Made by a program: the position numbers and the translations under genes. The notes under the pieces were generated by a model. It was not told the DNA's origin. It searched no databases and was given only the letters and a program-made list of their open reading frames with translations. From the NCBI GenBank assembly GCA_016209585.1, contig JACQVU010000200.1, forward strand, positions 1-18,268: a stretch of 18,268 nucleotides of DNA, read 5' to 3'. The first letter of the stretch is position 1. Every line of letters begins with the position of its first letter. This stretch comes from Planctomycetota bacterium (GTDB lineage Bacteria > Planctomycetota > UBA8742 > JACQVU01). Shown here one piece after another: positions 1 through 6,853 of this stretch.

Positions 1-795
1 AATACTGGCGAGGCTGGAATCGGCGAGTGGCTTGACTCTGTGGTCCGCGCGTTCCCTAACTGGCGCGTGTATCTCTCATCGCGGTTAAGCGATAGCGAAT
101 ACGCAGCGGGGTCTGCCCTGGGGAGGTTGAACAACCACGATCATGTCATTGTCGAAGACGATCTCCATTTGGGTGTGTCAATGCGTTCCTTTCGCGCCGA
201 GCACCTGTCGCTATTGGTGAAACAAGTGCTTGACCTCGACGTCCCGGGCGCACATCGCACCCTATGTGATATCGGCCCCCGCTATCCGGTTGTCATTACG
301 CGTAGCCTCGACACCGCAAAACGGTGGCTCCGGGGACAGGCGCGCGGGTCGGAGCGTTATGGCATCGTCGTTTCTTCTCGTGCAGAGCGGCTTAAACCTG
401 ACGCCATTGATGTCAAGTCGCCAGTCAATCCCATCCACTGGTTTCTCAACGGGCGCGAAGACGTGCGCTCTTCGTACTACATGGAAGATGTCGCAACGGA
501 GTTCCACGTGCAGGGCCTTGAACTCGACTGGACCTGCATCGTGTGGGACGCGGACTTTCGCCATACGCCGACGGGGTGGGACTACTGGGAGTTTCGCGGG
601 ACACGCTGGAATCGAATCGCGAAGCAGGAACGCAAGACCTACCTCAAGAACGCGTATCGAGTCCTGCTGACTCGCGCGCGGCAGGGTATGGTGATCGTCG
701 TTCCGGACGGCAACGAAGAAGATCCGACGCGCTGTCCCGCATATTACCACGACACGTACCGCTACTTACGCGACATCGGGTTCGACACTCTTTGA
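1..795 (+). CDS. DUF2075 DNA/RNA helicase-type protein, C-terminal part (5' end outside window)
   Basis: The reading frame is open from base 1. A GTG at 40 exists, but the residues before it (NTGEAGIGEWLDSV) read as family sequence, so the gene is cut by the window edge rather than starting there. The visible 264 residues match, from memory, the C-terminal half of DUF2075 (COG3410, Schlafen-group-3-like) helicases. These include a SFRAE motif, a 'ARGSERYG' stretch, 'VHWFLN'-like HWFLN, 'EFHVQGLELDW' (superfamily 1 motif V-like) and 'NAYRVLLTRARQGM' (motif VI-like, with arginine-finger residues). The N-terminal Walker A part is not in view. Family members are ATP-dependent helicase-like proteins often found in defence or mobile regions, sometimes fused to GIY-YIG nucleases. 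The role here is inferred only. The stop at 793-795 lies just before the remains of a toxin gene on the other strand. Confidence 0.85.
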   Translation, partial: NTGEAGIGEWLDSVVRAFPNWRVYLSSRLSDSEYAAGSALGRLNNHDHVIVEDDLHLGVSMRSFRAEHLSLLVKQVLDLDVPGAHRTLCDIGPRYPVVITRSLDTAKRWLRGQARGSERYGIVVSSRAERLKPDAIDVKSPVNPIHWFLNGREDVRSSYYMEDVATEFHVQGLELDWTCIVWDADFRHTPTGWDYWEFRGTRWNRIAKQERKTYLKNAYRVLLTRARQGMVIVVPDGNEEDPTRCPAYYHDTYRYLRDIGFDTL

Positions 796-926
796 TCTCA
801 GGTTTCAACAACTTCGCTCAAGCAACCTGCTACCCAACGCCCCGGCGCGCGGGCGGGGATGCGGGCCGGCATCGCCCTGCCGGCGGTGGTCGGTGCGCGG
901 CGCGGCTGCGGCGTCGCGCCGCCGCC

Positions 927-1071
927 AAAAGGGTTGATGACCGTCACTCCGTCGTACTCCTGTCCGGCGTTGAGGTCCTCGCTGTAAACCGCGCGACAAT
1001 CCATCCGCTTCGCCGCAGCCACAATCGCGGCATCCCAGTACTCGGCCCATATCGAAGACCTCAGCGGTCAT
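927..1071 (-). pseudogene. PIN-domain (VapC-like) toxin remnant, internally deleted and frameshifted (copy 1)
   Basis: The ATG at 1071 overlaps the end of antitoxin copy 1 (shared ATGACCGCTGA), as in an intact antitoxin-toxin pair. Only M-T-A-E-V-F matches the start of copy 2. At about 1050 the homology ends and another frame continues with AEYWDAAIVAAAKRMDCRAV, then YSEDLNAGQEYDGVTVINPF, which looks like the C-terminal end of a PIN-domain ribonuclease. The SEDL aspartate and the terminal NPF are typical. The central part of a normal PIN protein of about 130 residues, with the first catalytic aspartates, is missing, and the two halves are in different frames. The open frame runs on to a stop at 798, but this tail has no recognisable domain content. 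No active toxin is expected. The call rests on motif memory and comparison with copy 2. Confidence 0.75.
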
Positions 1072-1409
1072 ACAGTACCTCGCGGGGGATCTTGCCGCCA
1101 AGCCGGAATCCCGCGACCGTGCGGAACAGTTCCCGCATTCGCGCCCGCGCGTTGACCAGGGCTTCACCGTCGGCGTCGGCGCCGGCCGGCAAATCGCCCA
1201 GATTTCCCTTCGGGCTGATGGTGACCTCGACCGGAGTGCCGGCGGCGAAAGGGACGCCTACCACCGCGACGCGGCCGTGGTCCTCCACCGTTGCCGATGT
1301 CTCATACGATTTCATGACGACGGCTCCTTCCCGTCCCTCTTCCCATTATTCCCGCGAGATCGCCCGCGTTCAACCGGAATCACGCGACGGACGCACGTGG
1401 CGAGTAACC
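1053..1409 (-). repeat. Long direct repeat, copy 1 (antitoxin gene plus upstream region)
   Basis: This stretch is homologous, in the same orientation, to 4649-4997. It covers the first toxin codons, the whole antitoxin gene, its ribosome binding site and about 95 bases of upstream, promoter-bearing DNA. Identity looks high, roughly 80-90% by eye, with a few small indels. Homology stops on one side at the toxin deletion junction (about 1053). On the other side it stops at 1406-1409, exactly where the foldback element begins. The copies are separated by the restriction-modification module. Confidence 0.85.
1061..1315 (-). CDS. VapB-like antitoxin, copy 1
   Basis: An 84-residue protein starting MKSYETSATVEDHGRVAVVG, with a proline/glycine-containing beta strand region (about 15-35: 'VPFAAGTPVEVTISPK') and a helical C-terminal half (about 48-84). 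This fits small antitoxins paired with PIN-domain toxins: an N-terminal DNA-binding swapped-beta-like part and a toxin-binding tail. The ATG at 1315 has a good Shine-Dalgarno (GGAAGGAG) about 8 bases upstream. Its stop codon overlaps the toxin start by 11 bases, as expected for translational coupling. The partner toxin downstream is broken, so this antitoxin is an orphan that could still bind DNA or neutralise a related toxin elsewhere. A second copy of 82 residues lies at 4657-4905 and differs mainly at about residues 37-50. The exact antitoxin family is not certain. Confidence 0.75.
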   Translation of the reverse strand: MKSYETSATVEDHGRVAVVGVPFAAGTPVEVTISPKGNLGDLPAGADADGEALVNARARMRELFRTVAGFRLGGKIPREVLYDR

Positions 1410-1634
1410 GTTCACCACCCCGGAGACACATCCGCGGATGACGCAGAGGAACGCAGAGAAGGCCGGAGAATGAGGGATGAAGGGATCTCTCAGGTTGGAG
1501 GGTGACGTACGTACGGACGTTGTTCCCGGCCCGCGGCCTTCATCCTTCGCACTGGATACCCCCTTCCGGAATCCGCGTCTCTCTGCGTCATCTGCGGATC
1601 TCTGTCCCCGGCTGGACGGCAGGTGAACGGTTAC
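1404..1634. repeat. Imperfect foldback (inverted-repeat) intergenic element, ~230 bp
   Basis: The outer ends are perfect inverted repeats: GTAACCGTTCACC at 1404-1416 and GGTGAACGGTTAC at 1622-1634. Further in, CCGCGGATGACGCAGAG (1432-1448) faces CTCTGCGTCATCTGCGG (1581-1597) with one mismatch. Then GGATGAAGG (1475-1483) faces CCTTCATCC (1537-1545). The arms are about 80-98 bases around a loop of about 53 bases. The element contains no convincing gene. The GACGCAGAG-type units resemble dispersed intergenic repeats of many environmental bacteria, which is recollection and not a search. It lies at the boundary of the antitoxin repeat, which lacks it in the other copy, so it appears inserted there. 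Confidence 0.8.
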
Positions 1635-1705
1635 ACGTGGGGCGACTCGCTCCGCGACCCGTCACCCTCCGAAGCGGCAGTATCGCCCACCTTTCCGCGT
1701 GCGCT

Positions 1706-1780
1706 GCCCCCTCCCCGGATTTCCCGAAATCCCTTGAACCCCACGCCGTGTGCGCGGGGGGACCGTGGCAGCCTGGCGGG
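1706..1780. repeat. Short direct repeat A flanking the restriction-modification module
   Basis: Matches 4501-4574 in the same orientation along its full length of about 75 bases with about ten differences. Shared segments include CGAAATCCCTTG, GTGTGCGCGGGG and GTGGCAGCCTGGCGGG. It contains the small dyad GGATTTC-CC-GAAATCC (1717-1732). It lies 50 bases beyond the methyltransferase stop, while its partner lies about 83 bases upstream of the endonuclease start, so the pair brackets the two-gene module. Confidence 0.85.
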
Positions 1781-1829
1781 CGTGGGATGCCCCCCGGACA
1801 GCCACGAACTTCATGCCGCGACGTTTCTG

Positions 1830-3449
1830 CTATTCCGCCGCCATTGGGAACAGTCCCCGCGTTTCTAACCGACCACGGCGTGCCGCCAATTCGGGCCACC
1901 GCTCGACCAGTGTCCGTGCGACCACTCGGCCAAGTTCACTCGGCTCGATTTTGTGGAGGCCGCCGCCGTACACCCGGCCGGCGGCTCGTAGTTCCTGTCC
2001 GGTGACTTGGTTGAGAAGATCGAACACTTCGCGGGCGCGTTCCGGGTGGCGAGCGAGCATGTCGCGCATGGAGCCGGCGGGATAGAGCATCAGGTATAGA
2101 TTGGTCCCCACGGCCAGCGAGCGGTTCCAGATGAATCGAAAGGGGCGATGGTCGTCCGCGCCGCGCCCCATGTAGGTGCAAAGGAACGGGGCCGGTTCGC
2201 GGCGCTCCTGGCGATACCAAGGCGTGCGCTTCCCAACCAGATACCGTTCTCGGATTCCGGCGTCATTCCCGGATTGAAGGTAATCCCAGAGCGCAGGGTA
2301 CTTCGCCCGGACGGCGGTCTCCGGCAGATCACAGTCAATCAGGGCGAGTTGCGGATCGAGAACAGGAAAGCCGTCCGGCCCGCATTCGATGACCGTCGCC
2401 TTGAGGTGTCGTGGGCTTGGCAGCACGGGCCGAAGAAAGCGCGCCGGAAGACCGCGGCGCTGGGCCTCCGCGCGTTCGATCACGAAAAAGTCGTTCCCAC
2501 CGGTCACGATGCCGCGATGAATCCGAAAGAAGTCGCTCAGCACCGGATCGCCATTTCCACCCAACGCCCGCTGATCAACACGGCGTGTACGTGGATGGAC
2601 CGTCCACTTTCGTTCATCGCGCAGCATTTCCACGGCGCATGATTCCGATTCGCGAGGGGCAGTGATCGAGCCGCCGAAGGTGAATTCCGCCCGGTACCCG
2701 CGCGTCGGAGCCGACTTTCGGAAGACGACCACGGCTGAAGATACCAGGGCGTCGTCGAACTGCGTCTCAGACGGATCGAACCGATGGACGCGAATCAGCG
2801 TGACCCGCTCGGCCAGGAATCGCTTCAACACCGCGCCGTAGTTGACGTCCATGAATTCCGACGGCACAAGCCACGCGGCCCAGCCCTTCTCCACCAGCCA
2901 CGCCGTGGCGAGCAGCATGAAGTAGACGTAGAGTCCGGCGAGGCCGTTCACGTCGACGTTGGCCAGCCGACGCGTCACGGAGTGGAGTCGTTCCTTCGTA
3001 TTCCGGTCGAGGTGGTGATGTCTCACATACGGGGGGTTGGCGAGGACGAGATTCGGCCTTTTGAGGCCGCCCTCCGCCGCGATGAGTCGCGTGAAGTCGC
3101 CACGGAGGACTTCCAGCCCGAGCGGTGACCAATGTTCGGAGGCCGCCCGGCACACGGCCGGATCGATCTCGATGCCGACGGCGCGCCGGATCCTGTCTGG
3201 ACCGAACACGGCGAGCGTGGCGGAGTAGAAACTGCCCGATCCGACGGCCGGATCGCCGAAGTCCACGCGATCCGTGTCGCCGCCAATCAACGTCTTGACG
3301 TATGTCGCGATCTCGACCGCGAGCGCGTTCGGCGTGGCGAACTGCCCAAGACGGTTTCGCTCCGAGGCGGAGCGCGAGGCGTCGAAGGCCGCCTGCGCGC
3401 GCCGGCGGCTCGACTCCACGTCGCTGATTTCCCTTGCCGTCACGTTCAT
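1830..3449 (-). CDS. Type II restriction-modification N6-adenine DNA methyltransferase (XamI-like module)
   Basis: Methylates adenine in the recognition site to protect host DNA from the adjoining endonuclease. The 539-residue protein has the order of a gamma-class amino-methyltransferase. GQFATP (residues 35-40, motif X-like) comes first, then DPAVGSGSF (66-74, AdoMet-binding motif I) and NPPY (138-141, catalytic motif IV). A target-recognition part follows from about residue 310, with a 'RGIVTGGNDFF' entry segment as in TaqI/Eco57I-type enzymes. An upstream in-frame start at 3491 is possible, but the ATG at 3449 is preferred because it overlaps the endonuclease stop as TAATG, implying coupled translation. 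If the endonuclease is XamI-like, the expected site would be GTCGAC; that specificity is inferred from the family. Flanked by direct repeats, so likely acquired as a unit. Confidence 0.9.
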   Translation of the reverse strand: MNVTAREISDVESSRRRAQAAFDASRSASERNRLGQFATPNALAVEIATYVKTLIGGDTDRVDFGDPAVGSGSFYSATLAVFGPDRIRRAVGIEIDPAVCRAASEHWSPLGLEVLRGDFTRLIAAEGGLKRPNLVLANPPYVRHHHLDRNTKERLHSVTRRLANVDVNGLAGLYVYFMLLATAWLVEKGWAAWLVPSEFMDVNYGAVLKRFLAERVTLIRVHRFDPSETQFDDALVSSAVVVFRKSAPTRGYRAEFTFGGSITAPRESESCAVEMLRDERKWTVHPRTRRVDQRALGGNGDPVLSDFFRIHRGIVTGGNDFFVIERAEAQRRGLPARFLRPVLPSPRHLKATVIECGPDGFPVLDPQLALIDCDLPETAVRAKYPALWDYLQSGNDAGIRERYLVGKRTPWYRQERREPAPFLCTYMGRGADDHRPFRFIWNRSLAVGTNLYLMLYPAGSMRDMLARHPERAREVFDLLNQVTGQELRAAGRVYGGGLHKIEPSELGRVVARTLVERWPELAARRGRLETRGLFPMAAE

Positions 3450-4417
3450 TACAAACCCAGTTTCAGCAGATCGCTCATTCGGTGCTCCCACACCCAGTCG
3501 ATGCCCTCGGCCGCCTCGTAGCCGAGATAGTCTGCGCCGAAGTAGCCGCAGAGAAAGAGAACGTAGCGAACTTCCTCGCCGAATTCCGCGCGCAACTGGC
3601 GAGCCTTCGTCGCTTCCTCTTTGCGGCGCTTGTTTGTATTCGTGAAGTCGCCGGCGGACTTCGCCTCGATGAGCACTGGAACGCCATCGCGGGCGGGACG
3701 CTTGGGCTGAACGACGAGATCGACCGACACGTCCACTCGAAGACGATCACCGACCGGCACGTTCACGTGAAACGCATACGTTCCAGTCTTCATGTTTTGA
3801 ATCAACGTTTCAGGTTCGAGCGGCTTCTTCACGTATCCCCGCCCTTCGAGAAACGCCCCCAGCGCGGACAACTGGCGCCGTTCCTGGGCGTTCCGAATGA
3901 TGGGATTCGCCATGGAACCACATAGCCTGTCCGCGACGATGCTGGCGGCGCGGGACCGCGATTCCTCGTCGGGAGGACTTTTCGACTCCAACCACGGAAA
4001 AATGTCGCCATCCAGCAAGCGATCGAGCACGTGGCAGATCGCCTTCAGGTTTTTCTCAAGGTCCGCCGGCGCCATCCTCGGCGGAAGTTTTCCCTCCTCC
4101 ATCGTGTCCACGAGGTTCTTGTTCACGCCGGCCAAACCGATCAATCGGTCCACCGCCAGCGGGGGCGCAGTTGACATTCTGAGGGTGGAGAGCACGGCGG
4201 GGCAGGAGGTCAGTACTTCCGCGCTGATCGCGCTGAGATCCCGAGTTGCCTCGAGCGCGGATTTGACCTTTCCGATCGTGTCCGTTCTGGTCTTGCGAAA
4301 CGCCGCCGGCGCGAACTCCATGAACCAGGCATTGAACTGGTCCACCGACGCGGCGACGTCGCTCTTCCAGAGGTGGGGCTTGTCGGCGTTGATCCGCTTC
4401 ACTTTGGATGCACCCAT
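3449..4417 (-). CDS. XamI-family type II restriction endonuclease
   Basis: Cleaves unmethylated DNA; XamI itself cuts GTCGAC (an isoschizomer of SalI), so a similar site is likely but not proven. The 322-residue product matches the family as I remember it. An N-terminal block around 'NADKPHLWKSDVAASVDQFN' (about 10-29) comes first, with 'APPLAVDRLIGLAGV' (84-98) and 'NPIIRNAQERRQL' (171-183) following. A PD-(D/E)XK nuclease core follows with D229 or D233, then E251-A-K253 in 'VLIEAKSAGDF', and downstream helix residues K263-K271. A TTG five codons upstream (4432) is an alternative start; ATG 4417 is chosen for codon type. Neither has a strong Shine-Dalgarno. The gene comes before its methyltransferase, overlaps it by one base, and no controller (C) protein gene is visible. 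Confidence 0.88.
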   Translation of the reverse strand: MGASKVKRINADKPHLWKSDVAASVDQFNAWFMEFAPAAFRKTRTDTIGKVKSALEATRDLSAISAEVLTSCPAVLSTLRMSTAPPLAVDRLIGLAGVNKNLVDTMEEGKLPPRMAPADLEKNLKAICHVLDRLLDGDIFPWLESKSPPDEESRSRAASIVADRLCGSMANPIIRNAQERRQLSALGAFLEGRGYVKKPLEPETLIQNMKTGTYAFHVNVPVGDRLRVDVSVDLVVQPKRPARDGVPVLIEAKSAGDFTNTNKRRKEEATKARQLRAEFGEEVRYVLFLCGYFGADYLGYEAAEGIDWVWEHRMSDLLKLGL

Positions 4418-4500
4418 CCGATGGCACGCCAAGGCTGCGACTTCGCGCGATACGGTCAGCGCACGCGTTGAAGTATACGAGGCGAGCGACCAGCGACACA

Positions 4501-4574
4501 GCCCCTCCCCGGATTCCCCGAAATCCCTTGTACCCTAGGGCGTGTGCGCGGGGTGACGGTGGCAGCCTGGCGGG
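4501..4574. repeat. Short direct repeat B flanking the restriction-modification module
   Basis: Second copy of the ~75-bp repeat found at 1706-1780, same orientation, including CGAAATCCCTTG and GGCAGCCTGGCGGG. Its right end abuts, within about five bases, the point where the toxin sequence of copy 2 stops. It therefore marks the breakpoint that removed the rest of that toxin gene. The dyad seen in copy A is kept with one mismatch. Confidence 0.85.
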
Positions 4575-4667
4575 GTGTCGCGCGCGCAGGCGCTTCTGAA
4601 CGGACATGGGGGCCTCGTCGATGGAGTACAGCAGCACGTTCGTATCAACGAAGACCTCAGCGGTCAT
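4575..4667 (-). pseudogene. PIN-domain (VapC-like) toxin remnant, N-terminal fragment only (copy 2)
   Basis: The ATG at 4667 overlaps the end of antitoxin copy 2. It encodes MTAEVFVDTNVLLYSIDEAP, then MSVQKRLRA. This is the classic start of a PIN-domain ribonuclease: hydrophobic strand, then D-T-N with the first catalytic aspartate at residue 8. After about 29-31 codons the frame enters direct repeat B and no PIN sequence follows. The remaining ~100 residues, including the other acidic residues, are absent. The open frame continues in GC-rich sequence without domain content, so a functional toxin is not expected. Copy 1 keeps the opposite end of the toxin, so the two fragments do not overlap beyond six residues. 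Confidence 0.8.
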
Positions 4668-4997
4668 ACAGCTCCTCGCGGGGGATCTTGCCGCCAAGGC
4701 GGAATCCCTTGACCGCGCGGAACAGTTTCCGCATTCGCGCCCGCGCCTGGGCCACGGCATCGTCGTCGGCGTCGGCCGGCGATTCGTCAGGGTTCACCTT
4801 CGGGCTGATGGTGACCTCGACCGGAGCGCCGGCGGCGAAGGGGACGCCGACCACTTCCACGCGGCCGTGGTCTTCCACGGTTGCTGATGTCTCATACGAT
4901 TTCATGACGCGGCTCCTTCCCGTTCCTCTTCTCATTGTTCCCGCCGGATCGCCCGCGTTCAACCCGAATCGCCCGACGGACGGACGCGGCGACAACC
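4649..4997 (-). repeat. Long direct repeat, copy 2 (antitoxin gene plus upstream region)
   Basis: Homologous to 1053-1409 in the same orientation, with the antitoxin gene, its GGAAGGAG ribosome binding site and about 90 bases of upstream DNA. Divergence starts abruptly after AACC (4994-4997). Past this point copy 1 has the foldback element, and copy 2 runs toward the end of the 2-oxoacid dehydrogenase operon. Confidence 0.85.
4657..4905 (-). CDS. VapB-like antitoxin, copy 2
   Basis: An 82-residue paralogue of the antitoxin at 1061-1315, with the same start MKSYETSATVEDHGRV, the same 'VEVTISPK' segment (about 29-36) and the same C-terminus ('GFRLGGKIPRE-LYDR'). Differences cluster in the acidic middle (about 37-50). 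The frame is open further upstream to 5052, but the ATG at 4905 is chosen: it has a GGAAGGAG Shine-Dalgarno about 6 bases upstream and matches the start of copy 1. The stop overlaps the toxin-remnant ATG by 11 bases. Survival of the coding frame in both copies, while both toxins are broken, hints at selection on the antitoxin or at recent decay. The partner toxin was a PIN-domain protein, so a VapBC-type system is inferred. Confidence 0.75.
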   Translation of the reverse strand: MKSYETSATVEDHGRVEVVGVPFAAGAPVEVTISPKVNPDESPADADDDAVAQARARMRKLFRAVKGFRLGGKIPREELYDR

Positions 4998-5070
4998 GCG
5001 CGGCCGCGTCCGGCTCTGGCACAGCGCCGTCGGCTGCGCGTCGAACGGGCACGGCCCCGCCGACGATCCG

Positions 5071-6822
5071 TCACACCGGGTCGCCGGCGCGGCGCAGCGG
5101 GGCGATGCTGCCGTCGGGCGCGAAGTTCTCCAGGTACTCGACGAACCGCTGCAAGAACTGGCCGCCCAGCATGCCGTCGACGATGCGGTGGTCATAGGTG
5201 AGCGAGACCATCATCACCGGCCGGACCGCGATGGCGTCGTTGACCACCACCGGCCGTTTCTTGATCGCCCCAATGCCCAGGATCGCCACCTGCGGCTGGT
5301 TGATCACCGCCATGCCGCTCAGCGTGCCGAAGATGCCCGGATTGGTGATGGTGAAGGTGCCGCCGGAAACGTCGTCGGGCTTGAGCGCGTTCTGCCGGGC
5401 GCGCTCGGCCAGGTCGTTCACGGCCACGTTCAGCCCCTTCTGGTTGAGCGAGTCGGCGTTCCGGACCACCGGAACGATCAGCCCGCCGCTCGGAAGGGCG
5501 ACGGCGACGCCGATATTGATGTCTTTGCGGAGGATGATGGTGGCGCCGTCCACGGAGGCGTTCACCATCGGAAAGTCGGCCAGCGCCCGCGCCGCGGCCT
5601 GCACGAAGAAGGGGGTGTAGGTCAGTTTGTGGCCCTCGCGGGCGGCGTAAGCCTCTTTTTGCGCGTCGCGGTATCCCACCAACCGATGCACGTCGGCCTC
5701 CGAGAGCGAGGTGACATGCGCCGCCGTGGCCAGCGACCGCACCATGTGTTCGGCGATCATCTCCCGCATCCGGTCCATGGGCTGCACCGTCACCCGCTCC
5801 GGATCGTAGGCCGGCTTCACGTGCCGGACCGGCGGCAGGAACTCGCCCCCGGTGGCGGCCCCCGCGCGACCGGCTCCCGCCCCCGCGGCCGCGCGGGGGG
5901 TCGCCGGCGCGGGTGGCGACTGGGCCGGCACGCCGGCCAGCCGCGCCGCCTGGGTGGCGACGGGCTCGGGCGCCGCCGCCGACGCCGGGCGGCCGGCGAA
6001 ATCTTCCCCGGCGCTCGGCCTCGCGGAGTGGTCGGCGACCGCCGCGCCGCGGCTGGCGCGAGACGCGATGTACGCCAGCAGGTCGTTCTTGGTGACGCGG
6101 CCACCGCTGCCGGCGCCGGCGATGGTCTCCAGTTCGGCGACGGTGACGCTTTCCTGTCGCGCGATCTCCCGCACCAGCGGCGAGAAGAAATGCGCGCCGT
6201 CGCCGGAAAGGCGGGCCGGCGCCGCGACCGGCGCGGGAGGCGCGGCCGTGGTCGCGGTGGCGGTGGAGGTTGGCGCGGGCGGCGGGGCGGGCGGTTCCGC
6301 GACAGCCGCGGCGGCGGCGCGAGTGGCGCGAGACGGGCGGGGCGCGCCACCGGAGACCGCGCGCTCGATGGCCGCCATTTCCTCCTTCGACACGATCCGC
6401 TCCCCCTTCTTCGCGCGGCGCAGCATCTCGTTCTGGAGATCGAACTCTCCCCCCGCCGGTGGCGGCGGCGGGGCGCTCGCGGGCGTCGCGGCCTGCGCGG
6501 GTCGGGCTGGCGGAGGCGGGGGCTGGGCCGGGGGCGCGGACCGCGGCGCGGCTGGTGGCGGAGGCGGCGAGCCAGCCGCGGCGGCGGTGTCGATGATGGC
6601 GACCACGCTGCCCACGGCCACAACGGCGCCCTCCGGGAACTTCAGGTCGGCCACGACGCCAGCGGCCGGGGCTGGGATTTCGGAGTCGACCTTGTCGGTG
6701 GAGATGTCGAGCAGGGTCTCGTCTTTCTCCACGCGCTCGCCCACCTGTTTGCGCCACTTGAGGATGGTGCCTTCGACGATCGACTCCCCCAGTTGCGGCA
6801 TCACCATGTCGATGCGCGGCAT
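5071..6822 (-). CDS. Dihydrolipoyl acyltransferase (E2) of a 2-oxoacid dehydrogenase complex
   Basis: Transfers the acyl group from E1 to CoA via a swinging lipoyl arm and forms the core of a cytoplasmic complex. The 583-residue protein has all the expected parts. An N-terminal lipoyl domain (1-78) carries STDKVDSE with lipoyl-lysine K44. A long Ala/Pro-rich linker follows, then a peripheral subunit-binding domain (about 208-250, 'SPLVREIARQESV...GSGGRVTKNDLLAYI'). After a second Ala/Pro linker comes the catalytic domain (about 345-583), ending in DHRIVDG with catalytic H545 and D549. Between lipoyl and binding domains lies a charged helical insert ('LQNEMLRRAKKGERIVSKEE'). The ATG at 6822 follows GGGAG and lies 31 bases after the E1-beta stop. 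The substrate may be a branched-chain 2-oxoacid or pyruvate; sequence alone does not decide. No E3 gene is in view. Confidence 0.93.
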   Translation of the reverse strand: MPRIDMVMPQLGESIVEGTILKWRKQVGERVEKDETLLDISTDKVDSEIPAPAAGVVADLKFPEGAVVAVGSVVAIIDTAAAAGSPPPPPAAPRSAPPAQPPPPPARPAQAATPASAPPPPPAGGEFDLQNEMLRRAKKGERIVSKEEMAAIERAVSGGAPRPSRATRAAAAAVAEPPAPPPAPTSTATATTAAPPAPVAAPARLSGDGAHFFSPLVREIARQESVTVAELETIAGAGSGGRVTKNDLLAYIASRASRGAAVADHSARPSAGEDFAGRPASAAAPEPVATQAARLAGVPAQSPPAPATPRAAAGAGAGRAGAATGGEFLPPVRHVKPAYDPERVTVQPMDRMREMIAEHMVRSLATAAHVTSLSEADVHRLVGYRDAQKEAYAAREGHKLTYTPFFVQAAARALADFPMVNASVDGATIILRKDINIGVAVALPSGGLIVPVVRNADSLNQKGLNVAVNDLAERARQNALKPDDVSGGTFTITNPGIFGTLSGMAVINQPQVAILGIGAIKKRPVVVNDAIAVRPVMMVSLTYDHRIVDGMLGGQFLQRFVEYLENFAPDGSIAPLRRAGDPV

Positions 6823-6853
6823 GTTCGGCGATCTCCCGGTTCGGTGGTGGCGG

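Larger units (their letters stand above)
1316..1829. other. Intergenic region between antitoxin copy 1 and the methyltransferase gene
   Basis: About 510 bases without a supported gene. It holds the antitoxin ribosome binding site and upstream sequence (to about 1409), the foldback element (1404-1634), and one copy of a repeat of about 75 bp (1706-1780). Open frames here are GC-rich shadow frames with no domain content. No clear rho-independent terminator was seen for the methyltransferase gene that ends at 1830. Confidence 0.7.

Noticed and set aside
543..1505. 320-residue plus-strand open frame across the DUF2075 end and the antitoxin
   Set aside because: It overlaps two better-supported genes, crosses the repeat boundary and has shadow-type composition.
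4056..4760. 234-residue minus-strand frame joining antitoxin shadow, toxin remnant and endonuclease shadow
   Set aside because: Only about 30 codons (toxin start) are real; the rest is out-of-frame readthrough of the antitoxin, repeat B and the endonuclease gene.
4906..5070. Possible terminator after the E2 gene
   Set aside because: GC-rich partial dyads are present, but no stable stem followed by a T run could be identified.
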